64,000 bases of DNA, from contig JAMZAV010000788.1 of NCBI GenBank assembly GCA_024449915.1, positions 310,001-374,000 of the forward strand. Direction: 5' to 3'. How positions within the stretch are numbered: the first letter of the stretch is position 1; every line of letters begins with the position of its first letter. A program made the position numbers and the translations under genes. Under the pieces are notes generated by a model that did not search any database, had not been told where the DNA came from, and saw only the letters and a list, made by a program, of their open reading frames with translations. Source of the stretch: Sweltsa coloradensis. Lineage: Eukaryota; Arthropoda; Insecta; Plecoptera; Chloroperlidae. Below, in pieces: positions 45,901-60,900 of this stretch.

Positions 45901-48900
45901 AAAATTCAAAAATTCGTGTTAAATCACAGTTACAAGATATAATTTTTTAAACGGTCATTTAAGTGTAGTATTGTGCTATAGATCACGTGGTAAAAAATAA
46001 TTTTTGGGGTTTTTAGTCCCTTTAAGTAACGTCATTACATTTTTAGGTTCTAATATAATTAATAAACTGGCATAGTCATTGTTAAGTTCGCTTTTACTTC
46101 TTTATGTTTATATTGTCTATAAACCCTCGAAAATAATAATAAATTAATGTGTATATTATTATTAAATAACTATTAACTGCGCGTATGGAAAGGAAAATGT
46201 ACACGTAATGAAATTCATCATCACGTGATCAGCAAGTTAGTGTTTGTAGGGGATTTTTTGTGACGCATTTTTCTGACTTCAAACTGTTGGGATGACATGA
46301 CCACTTTTGCATAAGTAGTTTTAAGAATGCAGAAGCTCAGGAGATTATACCTTGATCAATTTCTGTACATCTGTCTAGTCACTCTTCAAGAACCAGTTGC
46401 ACCAGATATAATATATTTAATCTTACATAGCTATTGACTTAGAATTTAAGGTAATCCTTTCCCTACATCATTTAAAAGGCTTAACTAAATTATTAAATTT
46501 TGATAGCTAACATTAATTTTGTTAAGAGTTCTCGCACGAATCGAACTTTAACTGACCATTGCATAATCTTGTCTTATTTAGTTGAACGCACTGATAATAT
46601 CTAACATCATTCAGGCAATATACAGAAATGCGAACCGGTCCAAAGCTAGTTCTATCCAAATCTTTAAATCAAATCAAAGCCCCATAATTCATTTTCAACG
46701 ACCTTGATAAATAATAGAAAAAATCGTATCTGTTCTATATATAGCTCCTTGACACTTTTCCCAGTAATAAATTCTTGGAATATAATACCTGTGAACTACT
46801 TCTAACACGATGTTGTCGGAGTCCAAGTACCATGTAAGGCAAGCATTGTTGTTTGGTTTGGAAACGCGGAGAAAGTGGTGGGCATATAGAATGACGGTAC
46901 TAAAACCACAACTGAAGATAAGTTATTACCAGTTAATAGACACCACCTCAAAGATGTGGTGTCATATTTATCACAAACGACAATACTGATTCACTCGTCT
47001 GAATAAATGCGATGATATAATCCATTTATGCAGATTAAATCAACTTCTATCAAAGTAAATTACGTCAAGCTATCGCCCGTATGACATCTAATAAAAGAGA
47101 TGATCATTTTATGGACACATTTGTAGGAAATTCGGTGTATATTATTCTTTTGCATTTATGTCAAAATATCAGACAAATATATAGTGGGGGTAGAGGAAGT
47201 GGAATATATTAACAAAAATATCATTAATCAAAATATAAAGACAGCACTAAATACAAAACAATATGACACGAGAATATAATATGTTCTGGCGCGATTTCAA
47301 GAAAAGATTCAGTTTAACAAAACCGTTAAAACTGAAACGGTAATCCTTATCGCAAAATTGACTTAGACCTTGATTTTAAAAAATTGTGTTGTTTTACATT
47401 TGGGTGCTGATTTTATTTATAGTGTATGCGTCTTTTCCTCCCGTCCCCCCTAATTGTCTGCTGCAAGTGCAACTATAGGCAAGTCGCATTGAGAAACGCT
47501 CTCAATACCCCAATGTATTTTGTTACGTTAGTTATAATGGCCACAACACATACAACATATAACATGCATCGGATAAGCGAACATACATCAAACAAGAGGC
47601 AATTCAGACAAACATTATACATAAAACGAATACAAAACAAACTACCACTCTATTCTTTATACTGGATGACACTTCATGGCTCCGTTGAGCAGAGCGTGTT
47701 CCCAAGTGGGCAGACTGTTTATCTGTAAACCTAATCATCCGAATGTTGTTTTTTGGCCCGAGAGTGGGCGAATATCTCGTGCCCACATCGTGAGTGGGAG
47801 ATGCCGGTTTCATTGCCACGTGGGGCCTCGGAGAAGTCGGCATCACTAACACAACTAATTGAAAGTTGTTCAACCAAATCGTTTTATTGGCACTATCAAC
47901 GAGCCGGGAATTATACAGGCAATGAATAGCGCGACGAAAATAAAATAGTGTACCCTGGGCCGCTCACTAATTATTTTTAATGTTGTTGGGATGGTTGGTA
48001 TCCATAAAAGGAAACTTACTAAATGAAAGTACTACAAAAATAAATCTAAAAATAAATGCCGTTATATATGATACGTTTATGGTGAATCGAGATGATGCAA
48101 CATTTTTACGTTTGTAATTTTGTATAAACAAATTTAAGGTACGACATTGACTGAATTTTGCATATTAATTCAAAATTAATTCATAGTGTATAATCTAATT
48201 TTAATGCAAAGGATTCGTAGTTAAAACATGTTTTTCTACAGTGTTTTGTGAAAATACAATACATTTTTTTTAAACAAACTATACTGATCACTCATTTTAA
48301 TTATATTAATTCGAACAACGTATTATACTAGAGATACGCAAAAATTACCTGCCAAGGCGTACTGTATACACTACCACATTAAACTTACTTTTTGGTAGTA
48401 GATAATTTCAATCAAGAAATTTTAACTGAATCATTGTTTATAACGTAGTCACAATTAAAAAATAAAAGTTCAAGAAAACCCCATTCATACTTTTTTTGTT
48501 GGGTGCTAAAATAATGCTTCAAAATGATACTAAAAGCTTGCAAAACGAAAATGCTTAATAATCGATATTACAATTTTCTTTTAACGCACCTTTACAATAG
48601 TGTTGTTCTTATGCTGTGGTATACTCTACAAACAAATTTATTTATTGATCTTTACAAAGCTTAATACTGCTACTGCTTCTTTTTACTATATTTTAACTAT
48701 TTCGATGTACGCACGCTGCGTTCTAGAGAAGCAAATGTCAGCAGCCACGGGGTTCTGTTTAATAAGTTTTCTCTGGCGATCAACAAGTCGCTCAAATTTA
48801 TTTATGTATTTTATTTATTTATTTATTTAACGTCTATCCTATTCAGTTATAAAAACTGATTTACAAAGGAGGACAACTAAATAAATCTATTTACATAGAT

Positions 48901-51900
48901 GCAGACACAACAATGTACTACATTTAAGTAAATATTTGAAATAGTAATATTACAACAATGCATTTAATACTCAAGACAAGTTGTCGTTTGAGTTAGTTAA
49001 TAGACCCCCCAGTCGCAATTCAATTAATTAATAATTTAATTGACAAGTTGTCGTTTGAGTTAGTTAATAGACCCCCCCCCCCAGTCGCAATTCAATTAAT
49101 TGATTCTATACGTTAATTTACATGATTAACTCCATTTAGTAGTATTTGGTTAATTTGGTATTTTATATGTTTTCTATTTTAAAATAGTAACTTTTATTGA
49201 AATAGCTATATTTGCTAAATTAACGAATAATAATAATATTGGATAACGGTATATTATTAAGTAACAATAGTTGTATACATTTAATCAGGATTTCATCCTC
49301 CTACCAATGATTTAGTTCTATCAGCGGATGAACAGCTGTGCCCACTTTAACCATGCCGTCGAGTGTCCAGCACAGAATGTTTATGACTAAAATTAATGCA
49401 CCCAATACGTTATTACTATTGTTGTTACAATTATTAAAAAGCATAATTGATTCACTACATAATATTTGCACGAACTATAATATTGCTATAATATTTCGGA
49501 TCACGTATTTTGACTAGATTTATATGTCAGCTGACTAGTTAAACAACTAGGTTAATATTTATTGAGCAGAGTGAATTAGCAAGAGCCTATCATGTTCATA
49601 TGTGGTCACAATCAAAGCCTTGAGAATATATTAGACAGGTCAATGTTTGAAACAAGTTTGTATTAAATCCATTATTAATATAAGACGCACTGGAAATCAC
49701 ATTCAGGTAATTTAATAATGAAAACTAATTGATGAATTACATCGATTTGTTCATCTTTGATAGATAAGGTATTTAATTTGAATACATTTTCGTTCCAGGC
49801 CCAATGCTTGTGTGGTGGAGACAGTGCCAGGGACGGATCGAAACTACTACACGGAATGTAAATACTGGAACAGCAGGGACGTATGCGGACAAAAGGCGTA
49901 AGCATGATGTATATCACTTTTATGCAACAACTATTTTTTAGTCGATAAACTATATGTTTGAACTGACAGCCATTCTCGTTGTCAGAATATATCTTCTTTG
50001 TTTTATGTTTTTTACAATTACAATTTTTGCAGTTTCCGACAAGTTATTGTGTAGGACCAGTATATCAATGTCCGGTTAAAGTGGCAAGTAATTTTTACTG
50101 CCAGGTTTCTTTTTATCACTGTAACAACCAACAATCTGAAGCTTTGTAATTATATTATTAGAAGGTTAACTTATAGATACATTGTTACTGTTGTTTTAAA
50201 CTATTTCCAAATTTTTACTAGCATAGTGGAAAAATAAAACTATTTTTACTAAAAGGTAAACTAGTTTTATTTGCCTACACTTATACTCGGTCTACCAGAA
50301 AAAGTAGTCATGCATATCTATTACCGCGAAAGCTTCAAACAAATAAATATTTTGAGTTTATTACGTCTTCATATAAAATTCAAATCTTGTTAGTAGTTAC
50401 AGTTACTTATTAGTACTCAGGAAACTTGTGTAAACGATAAAGATTCAGCCTGTGATTGAGTTATTATTAGTATTATTATTCATTAGAGTATAATATTCGT
50501 TTGAATAGTGTGTTATGATTGTCGATGTATACTCAGTGATATTTGGTGTGAGCAAATGTTAACAATTTGGCTGGTGTTTACTCTAGAGTCTATAGGAAGT
50601 CCTTCAGTAACGACCATGGTCATCACTAGAACTTCCAGCCGACGTACAATTGCATTATTTACAACGAACTCTTCTAGAAGGTTTCATGCTAATAAAATCA
50701 CTTCGAATTTTATAATGTTAAACGAAAATAGAGCGTTGTTTCACCTTCTAATAGAAAAGTCAAAATTAATATGATAAGTTTAAAACAACAAATTACAATT
50801 TCCGGGTAAAATAATGAAACAATAATATTGTTCTATCAAAGAATACGGGTTTGTTGTTTAATTTGAAATTCTCGGTCTTCTAAACATTGAATGGCCTACG
50901 ATGAGCCAACTAGATAACCAATGCAGTTTTAATCCTGGTCTGATGTATATTTAATAAACAAAACGTTAAAATATTATCAATATTTGTGTTTATTTTGTTT
51001 AGGAAGTTCAATTTTAAAATAAAAAAATATTGTATTTACATATTTATACACGATTTTCTCGTGCGCCAATTCAAAACTCTTGGAGGAAAGTTCGCTTATT
51101 TTTTTTAAATCGATTATCGACCACAAAATACTGTCCAAGCAAGTTAGCAATACAACATGGATACGAATAGATGAATGCTTCGGTCAATACATAAATTGCC
51201 GTTATTTAATATGAAGGTCAAGCGTTTGACTCCAGCCATCAAAACTGTCGATTGATAGCAGCTGTCAACAGCTTCAAAATAAATTTATGGTGATTTCTAC
51301 TCCATGCACTTACATATTTTGTTCTTGTAATTGAGGGTATATCAAATAATGCCACAGATATAAAACACTTTAGGCCATATGATCTTTTCCCTAATGTATA
51401 TTATTAGAACGTGATAACTTTTTTTTAAACTCTCATTGATTAGCTCTATGTGTGATGGTTTTCTTCCAAATTATGTTCTTGTAATGCTTAAATGTTTATA
51501 TATTGTATTTAACATCGAGAAATTATCAATTTTCAAAACTATCACACTATATCTTTATCAGATTTTTGTTTAATCATAATAAAAATAAAGATAGGCTTAA
51601 ATGAAATTATTTCCAACAGAGCAACCTTTCCTAAAATGTCAATAAAATTAAAACTGACTAAATGTCAAGCTAACATTTAGGCTCCAATGACCTCGTGACA
51701 TTTGAAGAGGCTTATCGATCATGATCATTACTGCCTATAGTGTGTTTCATATTGTCTTCCTTTATAAGGGCTGCTCGGTATGAAAGCTGAGTAGGTATTA
51801 GTTAGTAACAGGGCAGCAGGGATGCACAAGAGGTATAAAGAGTGCATATTGTCTTCATGTTCAAGGGTGATTTTGAGGTATAAATATTGCCTTCCTGTTG

Positions 51901-54900
51901 ACAGGGTGATACTGTATGAATGCTGAGTGGCTATCAGCAAGTACCAGGGCAGCAGGAACGCACAGGAGATATAAAGAGTGTTTAATTTCTTCCTATTTAA
52001 GGGTTGCTCGGTATGAATGCTGAGTGGGTATCAGCAAGTACTAGGGCAACATAGGGATGCTCACAGGGTGACAGGAGGTATAAAGAGTGCTTATTGTGTT
52101 CATGTTCAAGGGTGGTTTTGAGGTATAAAGATTTGTTATTGTCTTCCTGTTGACAGGGTGATACGGTATGAATGCTGCGAGGGCTATCAGCAAGTACCAG
52201 GGCAGCAGGGATGCACAGGAGGTGCGTACTATAGTCACTACTTTATGTACGATACTTAAAGAGGTGATGATTGTTTCTTTACTCCTTTATTGATACGATT
52301 ATGGTATTATATATTATATTATATTAAATAGGAGAAAGAAAAATTCAAACAACAATTACAAAAACATTAAATATTAACAGGATGCATGTATACATCAAAA
52401 TCAAATTGTTATCTCTTTCTTCATCAAGAACCGAGATACAAAATAAAATTCACCTTAATTACACTGCAAATAAATTAGCAAAAACGTATCCTATATTTCG
52501 CCTTTAATAAACTGTGTTAAACTAAGTGTTCATTAGCTAACACTCTTATGAAGCCCATTTTTATGAACATTCAGCTAATATAAAAAAAAAACGAAAGCAT
52601 TACTAAGTGCATCTCTGTTATTACATTTGGTGATAACATACTTGTAAACAAAGTACGTGTAAACTAGTTTTTGTTAGGTTTCCATGTCCAACGTTTGCAT
52701 GACCATCACAGGGAAGCTCTATTGATAACTATTTTTCTTTAACTCCAAAGGGAGTTATATTTTAAGTTATGGGCAATTTGTATAATGTTTTGTTGACATT
52801 CCAAAGACTTTCTGCTTTATCGAAAATAAGAAAAATGAAATATTTATTCTTTCAACTACTGTCTTCTGTATAGTAAAAGTAAGAATAACAATTTCTTAAC
52901 TTTTCCTGGGGAACTAGATCACTTGAAAAACTTCATGTGATGCCAGAAAATTCTAGCTATTTGATGTAGCATCATTGACTACGATCTAGACGGAAGTCAG
53001 AGAAAAGTAAATGTAGATCAACAAACTATGATAATTCTCTTAGATTGATTTTAAAGAATGAAATGAATATAGACGAAGTTGCTAAAGGTCTTATGGCATT
53101 AACATTTTACATTGTCTCACACACATTTCAGTGATTGCACTTAACGACTTTATGAAGGATAAACCAGACTTAGTTGGTGTTTGCGTGGTTTTATTTCAAG
53201 TTCTTACGTCATGAATTACATTAATTTATGCATTCAGAGGGGTGGAAAGGCTAATGTAAGATTAAAACGTAGCCCTCTGCATGCACATTATACCACACAC
53301 CCGTTACATTTAAACAACCTTAAGTTCACATGTCAAGAACAGTGTTTTAAGTGCAAACATAGGTACAAAATCAAACGTAACAAATCTCCACATGTGATAT
53401 TGCGCACACTTATCAGTATCTGTGATTTATCTCAGTATGTAGTGCAGAAGTGCGTCATAGACACAGGACAGTAGAAGTCAAGAAATAAGTTACTTAATTT
53501 TGACTTAAATTTATCCTTCCCCCCCCCCCCCCTACTGTACAAGAACATAGTTACTGCCCGAAATAAATATGTAAATTAGGTACTACTGATTACAAACGTG
53601 TTTCACATGGTCACCTATTTCTCCGAAAACCAACGTGTAATCAAGTTATAGACTGGAAGTTATAAATGTAACAAAATACTAAAAATATGCCTTAGTCGCC
53701 AAACACGATATTTGTTATATTTAAAAAATATAAAAACAACCATCTTGAATTTAAATAAATATTTTATGCTAAAGTAATCAAGAATGGAAGCTACCAAGGA
53801 TAAAAAACTGTGAACGTACAGGTTTAGTTTAGGGAATGGGTTGTTAGGTTGCCCGAAGTTTTATAATCTGTTACTGTGAAGCATATGGTATAAAAATTGA
53901 CTATGTATTGAATGAGTGAAAATATAATTACGAAGCAAACAATTTTTCACAGTTTTGGGACCGTTTAATAAATGTGTGCCATCTAACTATTATATACACA
54001 CCAAATATCTCGTGTCAATGATGGTGAAAAATACTTTCTTTTTGTGAAACTAACAAAATACTCCACTTTTAAAAGATAAGTTTAAAATATGGTCTCCCTA
54101 GTGTGTTTCCTATACAGCTATACTTGGTATATTGGTATAGCTTATTAAAAGTGTATATGATCTTGTTAGTGCTTACCTGATGTTCTCTCACATGCTGACG
54201 CTGACCGTAGTTTTAAATGTGTTTGGATACAAAAATAATCACGGATACGGGAGAAGTCAGAATATGGAGAGAAAACTACAATTATTACGCAACGTTTTTT
54301 TATAGTGTTGTCTTGTCCTTGGTGGAGGTGCCGGGTTCATAGATACCCCTACTTTACGGGTCGCTAGCCCCAACCCTTGACCACCACGGTTACAAAAATA
54401 TTCATTACCATCTTCGTTGAAGGTCATTGCCCCCAACGAAGGTCATGTTCGGTTTTAATGTGATAAGTGGCACACGCACATACGGACGGACAGAAGTGAA
54501 TATAATAGCTTCGATCCATAATGGCCGAAAATCTCAATTTTATCACATGTGATGAGAAATAAGCTAACGACCTTTCAAATACGAAGTTTCGATTCAAACC
54601 AAGGAATTTAATCCGGAATGCTTATGGGCAAACACTAAAAATTATGAATATGATTTTATGGAACGAAATTGCGCCCACCACATATTTTATTTATGTTTGG
54701 AAATAATTTTCTGAAATATTTCGTCATGATATTCTCCTGTTCATGTGTATTGGTCGTTCGTTTGCCAAACACAGGGAGATTTTTGTGGACATGTCTACTG
54801 ATTTTCAACAAAACAACGTGTGATCAAGTAATAAAGACGAAGTTATTAAAATGTAACAATACAACAATTATGCCTTAGTCATTATCGAAAGGTCAAAAAC

Positions 54901-57900
54901 TACAACTACTAGTACGACCAATTAAAATTAATTTGTTTTCTAAAGCTGTCGCTATAGGAACCTGACAACGGTTTAATCGATGGCATTCCATACTTGATGA
55001 ACTTAGAATTTAAACTTGTCATATAATATTGATAAAAATTGATTAATTAATTCTTTAATAATATTAATGAAAATGAAGAAGCAATTAGGAAGTAATTAGG
55101 ACTGGAGAAATTGAGGTCTACACTCAAGCACATAAAGAAATTGGGAATAAATAGAGGAGACCTAGACGAGATTTTGAAATGGTGGAAGAGGGTAAAAGAA
55201 AAGTAGGAAGACCAAGAGATAAGTGGGAAAGATTGATCGAAAGATGTTGAACCCATAATCCGTCATTACGATATTATTATAGTGGAGGTATACATGTTTA
55301 ATGTACAACATTTTCTGTAACAATGCCCAAACTAAATAGTAACAAGACGTGCATGTATGTATATTAGAGATTCAAAATGATAAAGTAAAATTGATCGAGA
55401 ACCGAAAAGGTGACTGCATTATTGATCGATAGTATCGAACGATAATGTCAGTAGGCCAACAAATAATTATAAATAATAATTTGGACACGAATTGAATTTG
55501 GAGGTCCTCGAAAGTACTGTAAATGTATCATACTATGTCAATATTTGGACAAGGTTTGTCCAGGAAACAAACAATTTGATTATATTCTCATTATCGATTA
55601 TCGTAATGTTATTGACTATTGATTGTCAATAAAAATAACAATAAAAATAATAATGCAATAGCTGCAAGAGGTTTTTGTAGCTGAATGGGTTTTGTTTCTA
55701 ATGGCAAGATGGGCATAGTTGTATCAATGCTAATGACGACTTGTCCTATCGTTATCCCCAGTGAAGCCCCTGAAGAATATCCTGGAGACGGCCCGGGACT
55801 TGGGAGCTAAGAAGTTCGTCAAGTACCTGGAGGGGACCGGGATGGGCCGGGAGCTGAACCGTGGAGGAGCCTACACCCTCTTCGCGCCTACCGACGAGGC
55901 GTTTGAGGTAGGGACACATTCAGACAGACCTGGGAGAATTATACGACCGTTTACGTTAACCGCAATAGGCATATGTTTTTGAATTGTAAATGAGGATCTC
56001 ATTTGGGTAGAATTCAAATTGAAGGAATTCAAATGTTATCGCTCAGAAATAAAATGCAATGCTTAACTAGTTCTCAATGGTGTGTAGAGATTACAAAAAT
56101 GAAATTTATTTTGTAGCGTTTGGAAACTTAATAAATACGAAATAAACATGTATTCAGCAGTTCAATCTTATTTACGTGAATCATTATAATTTATTTAAAA
56201 GAAATTGACTTCGTATTTAACTATTTTTTCAAATACTGAGTTTGCATTGTTAATACGAACCATGAATTAAGCACTATGATTGTTATGTTGCACTTAAGTT
56301 ATTTTTGCACTTATATCCCCACCCCAAAGTGATTTAAGTACTTTTGAACTCATGAACATTCTCACTCAAAGCTAGTTGATGAAGACCAAAGGCCGTGTGT
56401 ATAATAAACCATTTTACATGAAAAGTTTTGGAACGACGCACATTATAACATTTTTGTAGTAAGAAAACAGAATGATCCTAAGTGAACTAAGTATGTTGTT
56501 ACATATTATGCACGATGTATTCTCTGTCTCATGTACAAACAATGGATTTTCTCCTTGTCCCCCAGGACGTACTGAAGGAAATGAAACAGCGGCTGAACGG
56601 TATGAGTCGCAACCCCCAGAACCCCATCCTGCAGTATCATCTTCTGGACAGGAAGCTGCGCACGCATCAGTTCATGGCAGACCAGCTGGTCGAGACGCGC
56701 TACCCTAGGAACAAGCTCCGCATCAACAAGTACTCCAGCGGGGTATGTATTCAAGCACACATTCGCCTTTAATTAAATAGGGGGTGAGATAAATAGTGCA
56801 ATTGCTTTTCGCCGATCTTAAACGCGATTTACCATCAAACGACATAATTTTATTAAAAACTTTTTTTAATTTGATTTTTTGCTATGTATTACAAAATGCA
56901 CATCGAACGAATACCTTATGCTTGTTTTATAAACAATCCATTATAAATACTCGAGGAAAAATAAAATACAAAAAAAAGTAATATTTTCTAAAGAAAATCC
57001 TATCGCGTTTTAAGAGCCACCGGCGGTTAAACATTATACTGTTTTTTTATCCCTTCCTTGTTTGAATCGATTATTAGTGAAAAACAACAGTTTCAAAACC
57101 AATTAGGAGCAATGAGAACATAACACCTGGAGGCCATTCCTTGTACTCACCCTCAACCCCGGCCTGTGGAATTTTCGAGATTTTCGAAATTATAAACGTA
57201 AATTATTTAGGTTGAAATTGAAGTAAGTTACTTACATTTTATCACAAAAGAGTAGTAATGCAACGTTTAACTTATTCAAATAAGTTGTGTAATAAGTTGT
57301 AATAGACTGTTGGATAAGCTCGAGTAAACCAGGCTTTGACGCAGGTATAGTAAGGATCACTTGGAAGCTCTATCATTTGTCCTATCGGGTTGTTATTTGT
57401 ACCAAAGAAAGAATGTAGAATAGTTGGTATCAACGCAAATTTTTCAAATACTGTTCACTTTTCTTATTAACTGACCGTCAATATGACACCAAACAGTTAA
57501 TTTGTAGTAATTTACCAATTTTGTGTAAGAGATAATAATTTAACATTCCAAAATCGGCTTTGATAGAGACACGTGCTCATCCTTTGTGAACATCCTCCCA
57601 AAAATGCAGATTTTTTTGATGAAAATTAAAGGTCAAAAAGCGGTACGTTCTGTATGTGAAATTAGCTGGATTTGACGATCGAGCGTTTTTAAATGGACAT
57701 TTTATCCTTGGTTAAAAAGTTTGGCCCGAGCTTGGCAAACAGTCTTAAGGATTGACTTGTAGCATACATAATATTAAGACCCCGTGTATATTTTATACCG
57801 TTCTATGCAGGTTAGAAATTCAACTGACGTGTTGTAATTAGCGTCCGTGTACACGATGATGATGATAATACTAATAATGGAAATAATCTATATCTCTTAC

Positions 57901-60900
57901 CACATACCGTCTTGATTAGCATAAGTGCAATAGTATTGACGTAAAGCAACACACAGCAAGCAACCAAGAAAGGGTGGTGATATTGTAATGTGTGTCCACT
58001 GTTATCAGGTGGAAACAGTCAACTGCGCAGCCATCTTGCGCAAGGATCAAGAAGCAACCAATGGTATTGTCCACATCATTGATAAACTCCTAGATCCAGA
58101 GTTCCCAGAGCACAGGGATCTTGCTGACATCATTGTACAGGTAAGACGACCTAGTCATTAATTATATTTCATAATTATTTTTCGTGGAATGAGACCTGCC
58201 AGTCTTCATGGTGCAATGCATGCACCTCTTCAGTGTCAATATAGTTTATATTGGAGTTTAGTCAATGAAGGGAATGTCCTAGGCTGTTTAAGAGGACGCA
58301 ATCCTTTTCAATTGCATTCAAAACTGAAGAAAACCTAAAAAACACTTTTAAAAAGGATTGCCTGTAGTGGATTCGAATCAGTGACCTCCATACTGTCTCC
58401 ACTGTCGGTGATCTATAAATAGGCTACACGTGATGGTATTGGCTAGATTGACAAAAGTGTCAATAACTATCAACACAATTGAAAATTTGCAATCGGTAAC
58501 CATCACATCTATTTTTTTAAAGTAAAATAATATTATTATACCATTATTTGGCAGTTAATGTAATAGCTGTAAAAATTACGTTTTCGTAAAATAAATAACT
58601 TTTTTAACGGAATAAGTCTGAGACCGGCGGGAAAAGGGTCACAAGTCATATTTGTGCGATTTTGACCTATGTCACATTTTTTCTCAATTATTCTACTTCC
58701 GTGTTAGGAAAAGGGGGACAATCACAAATCCTCCTTATAATAGGTTACGTTAGCATTGGTGCAATGGATATAAGTCAATAACGCAAATTCACCTATGGAA
58801 ATTTGTCAACTTCACAACACAAGGCTCTCCTGAAAATTCGCCCTTATTGACTGATGCCTCTTTCCCCACCCACCACATACGTGTTCTATGACCTTGCCCT
58901 CAGAGTAAATTAAACCAGTTTAAAACTGATACGAGTGGTGGTATGTTCTTTCCCCAACTACAGGACGGCAGGTTCTCGGAGCTGGCGAAGGCGATGGAGC
59001 AGTCAGACTTCATGACGCGCCTGAGGGAGAACAAACAGTCGTGCACAATGTTCGCACCTTCCGACGAAGCCTTCCAGAAGATCCCGCAGTCGCGCCTCGA
59101 GCGCATCATGAACGACAAGAAGGCGAGGGAAGGTGAGGGGACCGATCAGATCAGATCATAATGAGAGATGTATAAATTAGCGTTCATGATTTTTGTTTAA
59201 AAGCTAGAAAACGCTAGAATACGCTTTTTTTTACTTAAATAATGTTTGAGGCTAAATGGCTAATTCTTCCATTTTTTGAACAACATATTCTATACTGATA
59301 AAACTCATTACATTAGAAATGTAAGAAACCAATAGCAGATGTTTTTTAAAGGAAGAAATAGATTATACGAAATATTAAGCTGAATCCCAAATCCCAAAAT
59401 ATTATTTTTACACGCCTCTACCAAGTATACTTCTAATTATTATTGAACATGATTCGCCCTAGAAATTTGCACGGATACCTTGGACACATAAATGAATAGT
59501 TCTAGTGTCACATAAACATGTTTTGAGTTAAACAGTACCAATTGAATAAAATAGCCAAACAAAAAAGTCATCATTGTAAATTTTCTGCTGGCAAAGCTTT
59601 TATGAGTGGTGTTCTTGCCAGCAATACAATGTTTGATATCATGCAGACTCAGATATACCCCCCATTCGGGTGCTCACTGGACGCATGAAAAGTTACTGGT
59701 CACAAGAAACACAATCAATAAGTTTTATTTAAGGAAAAATAGTTGTTATTGTGGTACGTAGCCTATATGCGCAACCTCCTCTATATGCATCACTTCTTTC
59801 CTCTCCGCCTGTGCGTAAACGATGTCTCACTATAAAAACCGTATATGACCTTTAATAAACATGTGACTTTTGACATTGCCCTTTAACAAGGATGATATAG
59901 AATATTTTTGTGAACCTTGGATTCAGGGCGTGGAGCTGTCACCGTCAAATTGGGTGAATTTAATCAGCCCGGCACCTACACCCAAAATTTTGAATGAAAA
60001 ATAAATTTTATTTGTGGATCATTCTTCGACAATTTGATAACGTAACATCATTCACTATTTTAGGCACTTCTGTATCCGTGCTTGTTGAAGAAATTAACAC
60101 TCATTTGAAAAATCAGATATTGGTTCAGGATGAAATTACGTCGACAAGAGCGACATGGTTATTTCATCATTTTGTGTCCATAATTTAATTGTCTATCGTA
60201 AATATTTTAACATTGATGCAAAAGTAAGTTCGTCTCATTATCAAAGGTCAATGGTAAACTAAAACTCACACCAACATCGTGTGGAATTGGTATAGCTTTG
60301 CGCATGCTGCGTGACATTAAAAATTGCGTATAGCAACAGATTTTCAAATGTCCTTTTGTTTCGTAGGCTTAGCTTTACTAGGTCAGAAGGGGTGCATCCA
60401 TGCGATAGCAGAATACGATCATAGCCACAATTACCATTAGAGAAATACAAAGTGTAGAGAAATTATAACTGGAAGGGTGATAAGACACGGTTGAGATGGT
60501 ATGGAGTTGGACATATGAAACAAATGCCAAAGAGAGGATGCTCAGAATAAGTATTTAAAAAAAATGAAAGGAAGTTAAATGAAGGTGGAGGACAAGGAAG
60601 AGATGAGAATGTGGGAGGATGGAAAGAAGTGGAAGAATCTGGTTGCAAAATCCAATCTGACTCTGCCGGAAGCAGAAACGACGATGGATGATGATGATTA
60701 TGATGATGCATTTCGTTTCAAATAAAAATAATAACCATAGTAATTATTATGACATAGAACTAGCTTTTTTTTTATAAGAAACAAACTCTTCGTATGGATG
60801 ACCGCTGTTAAAACGTTTGTTAAGTAACCAGTGTGGCCAAATTCAATTGTATTTATTTTCCTGTATTAAATTATGGAAAAATGCTGTAATAGGTTCCTTT

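Larger units (their letters stand above)
39978..49798. other. FAS1 gene intron 1
   Basis: About 9.8 kb, holding the hAT-like MITE, SINE family 1 copies, the 650-bp repeat, poly-G (42372-42389) and poly-C (44688-44701) runs and the 67-bp tandem duplication. Between 46026 and 48800 nothing was recognised beyond AT-rich sequence. A somewhat GC-richer piece at 47640-47850 has no splice-bounded open frame that I can identify. Confidence 0.6.
52222..55761. other. FAS1 gene intron 3
   Basis: Apart from a C14 run (53519-53532), a SINE head (54330-54425) and a possible LINE tail (55065-55255), no structure was recognised. Confidence 0.55.

Noticed and set aside
47426..47873. Overlapping open frames on both strands in a slightly GC-richer segment
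   Set aside because: No known motif and no convincing splice borders; location in the middle of FAS1 gene intron 1 argues against a conserved exon.
50029..50090. Possible EMI exon with SYCVGPVYQCPVK after a TTTTTGCAG acceptor
   Set aside because: It is out of phase with exon 2 (stop in the required frame) and the true continuation was found at 52157.
51905..51968. In-frame TGA in the EMI exon copy as a possible selenocysteine codon
   Set aside because: The copy also has a one-base deletion and a destroyed donor site, no SECIS element can be argued, and an intact exon with Cys lies downstream.
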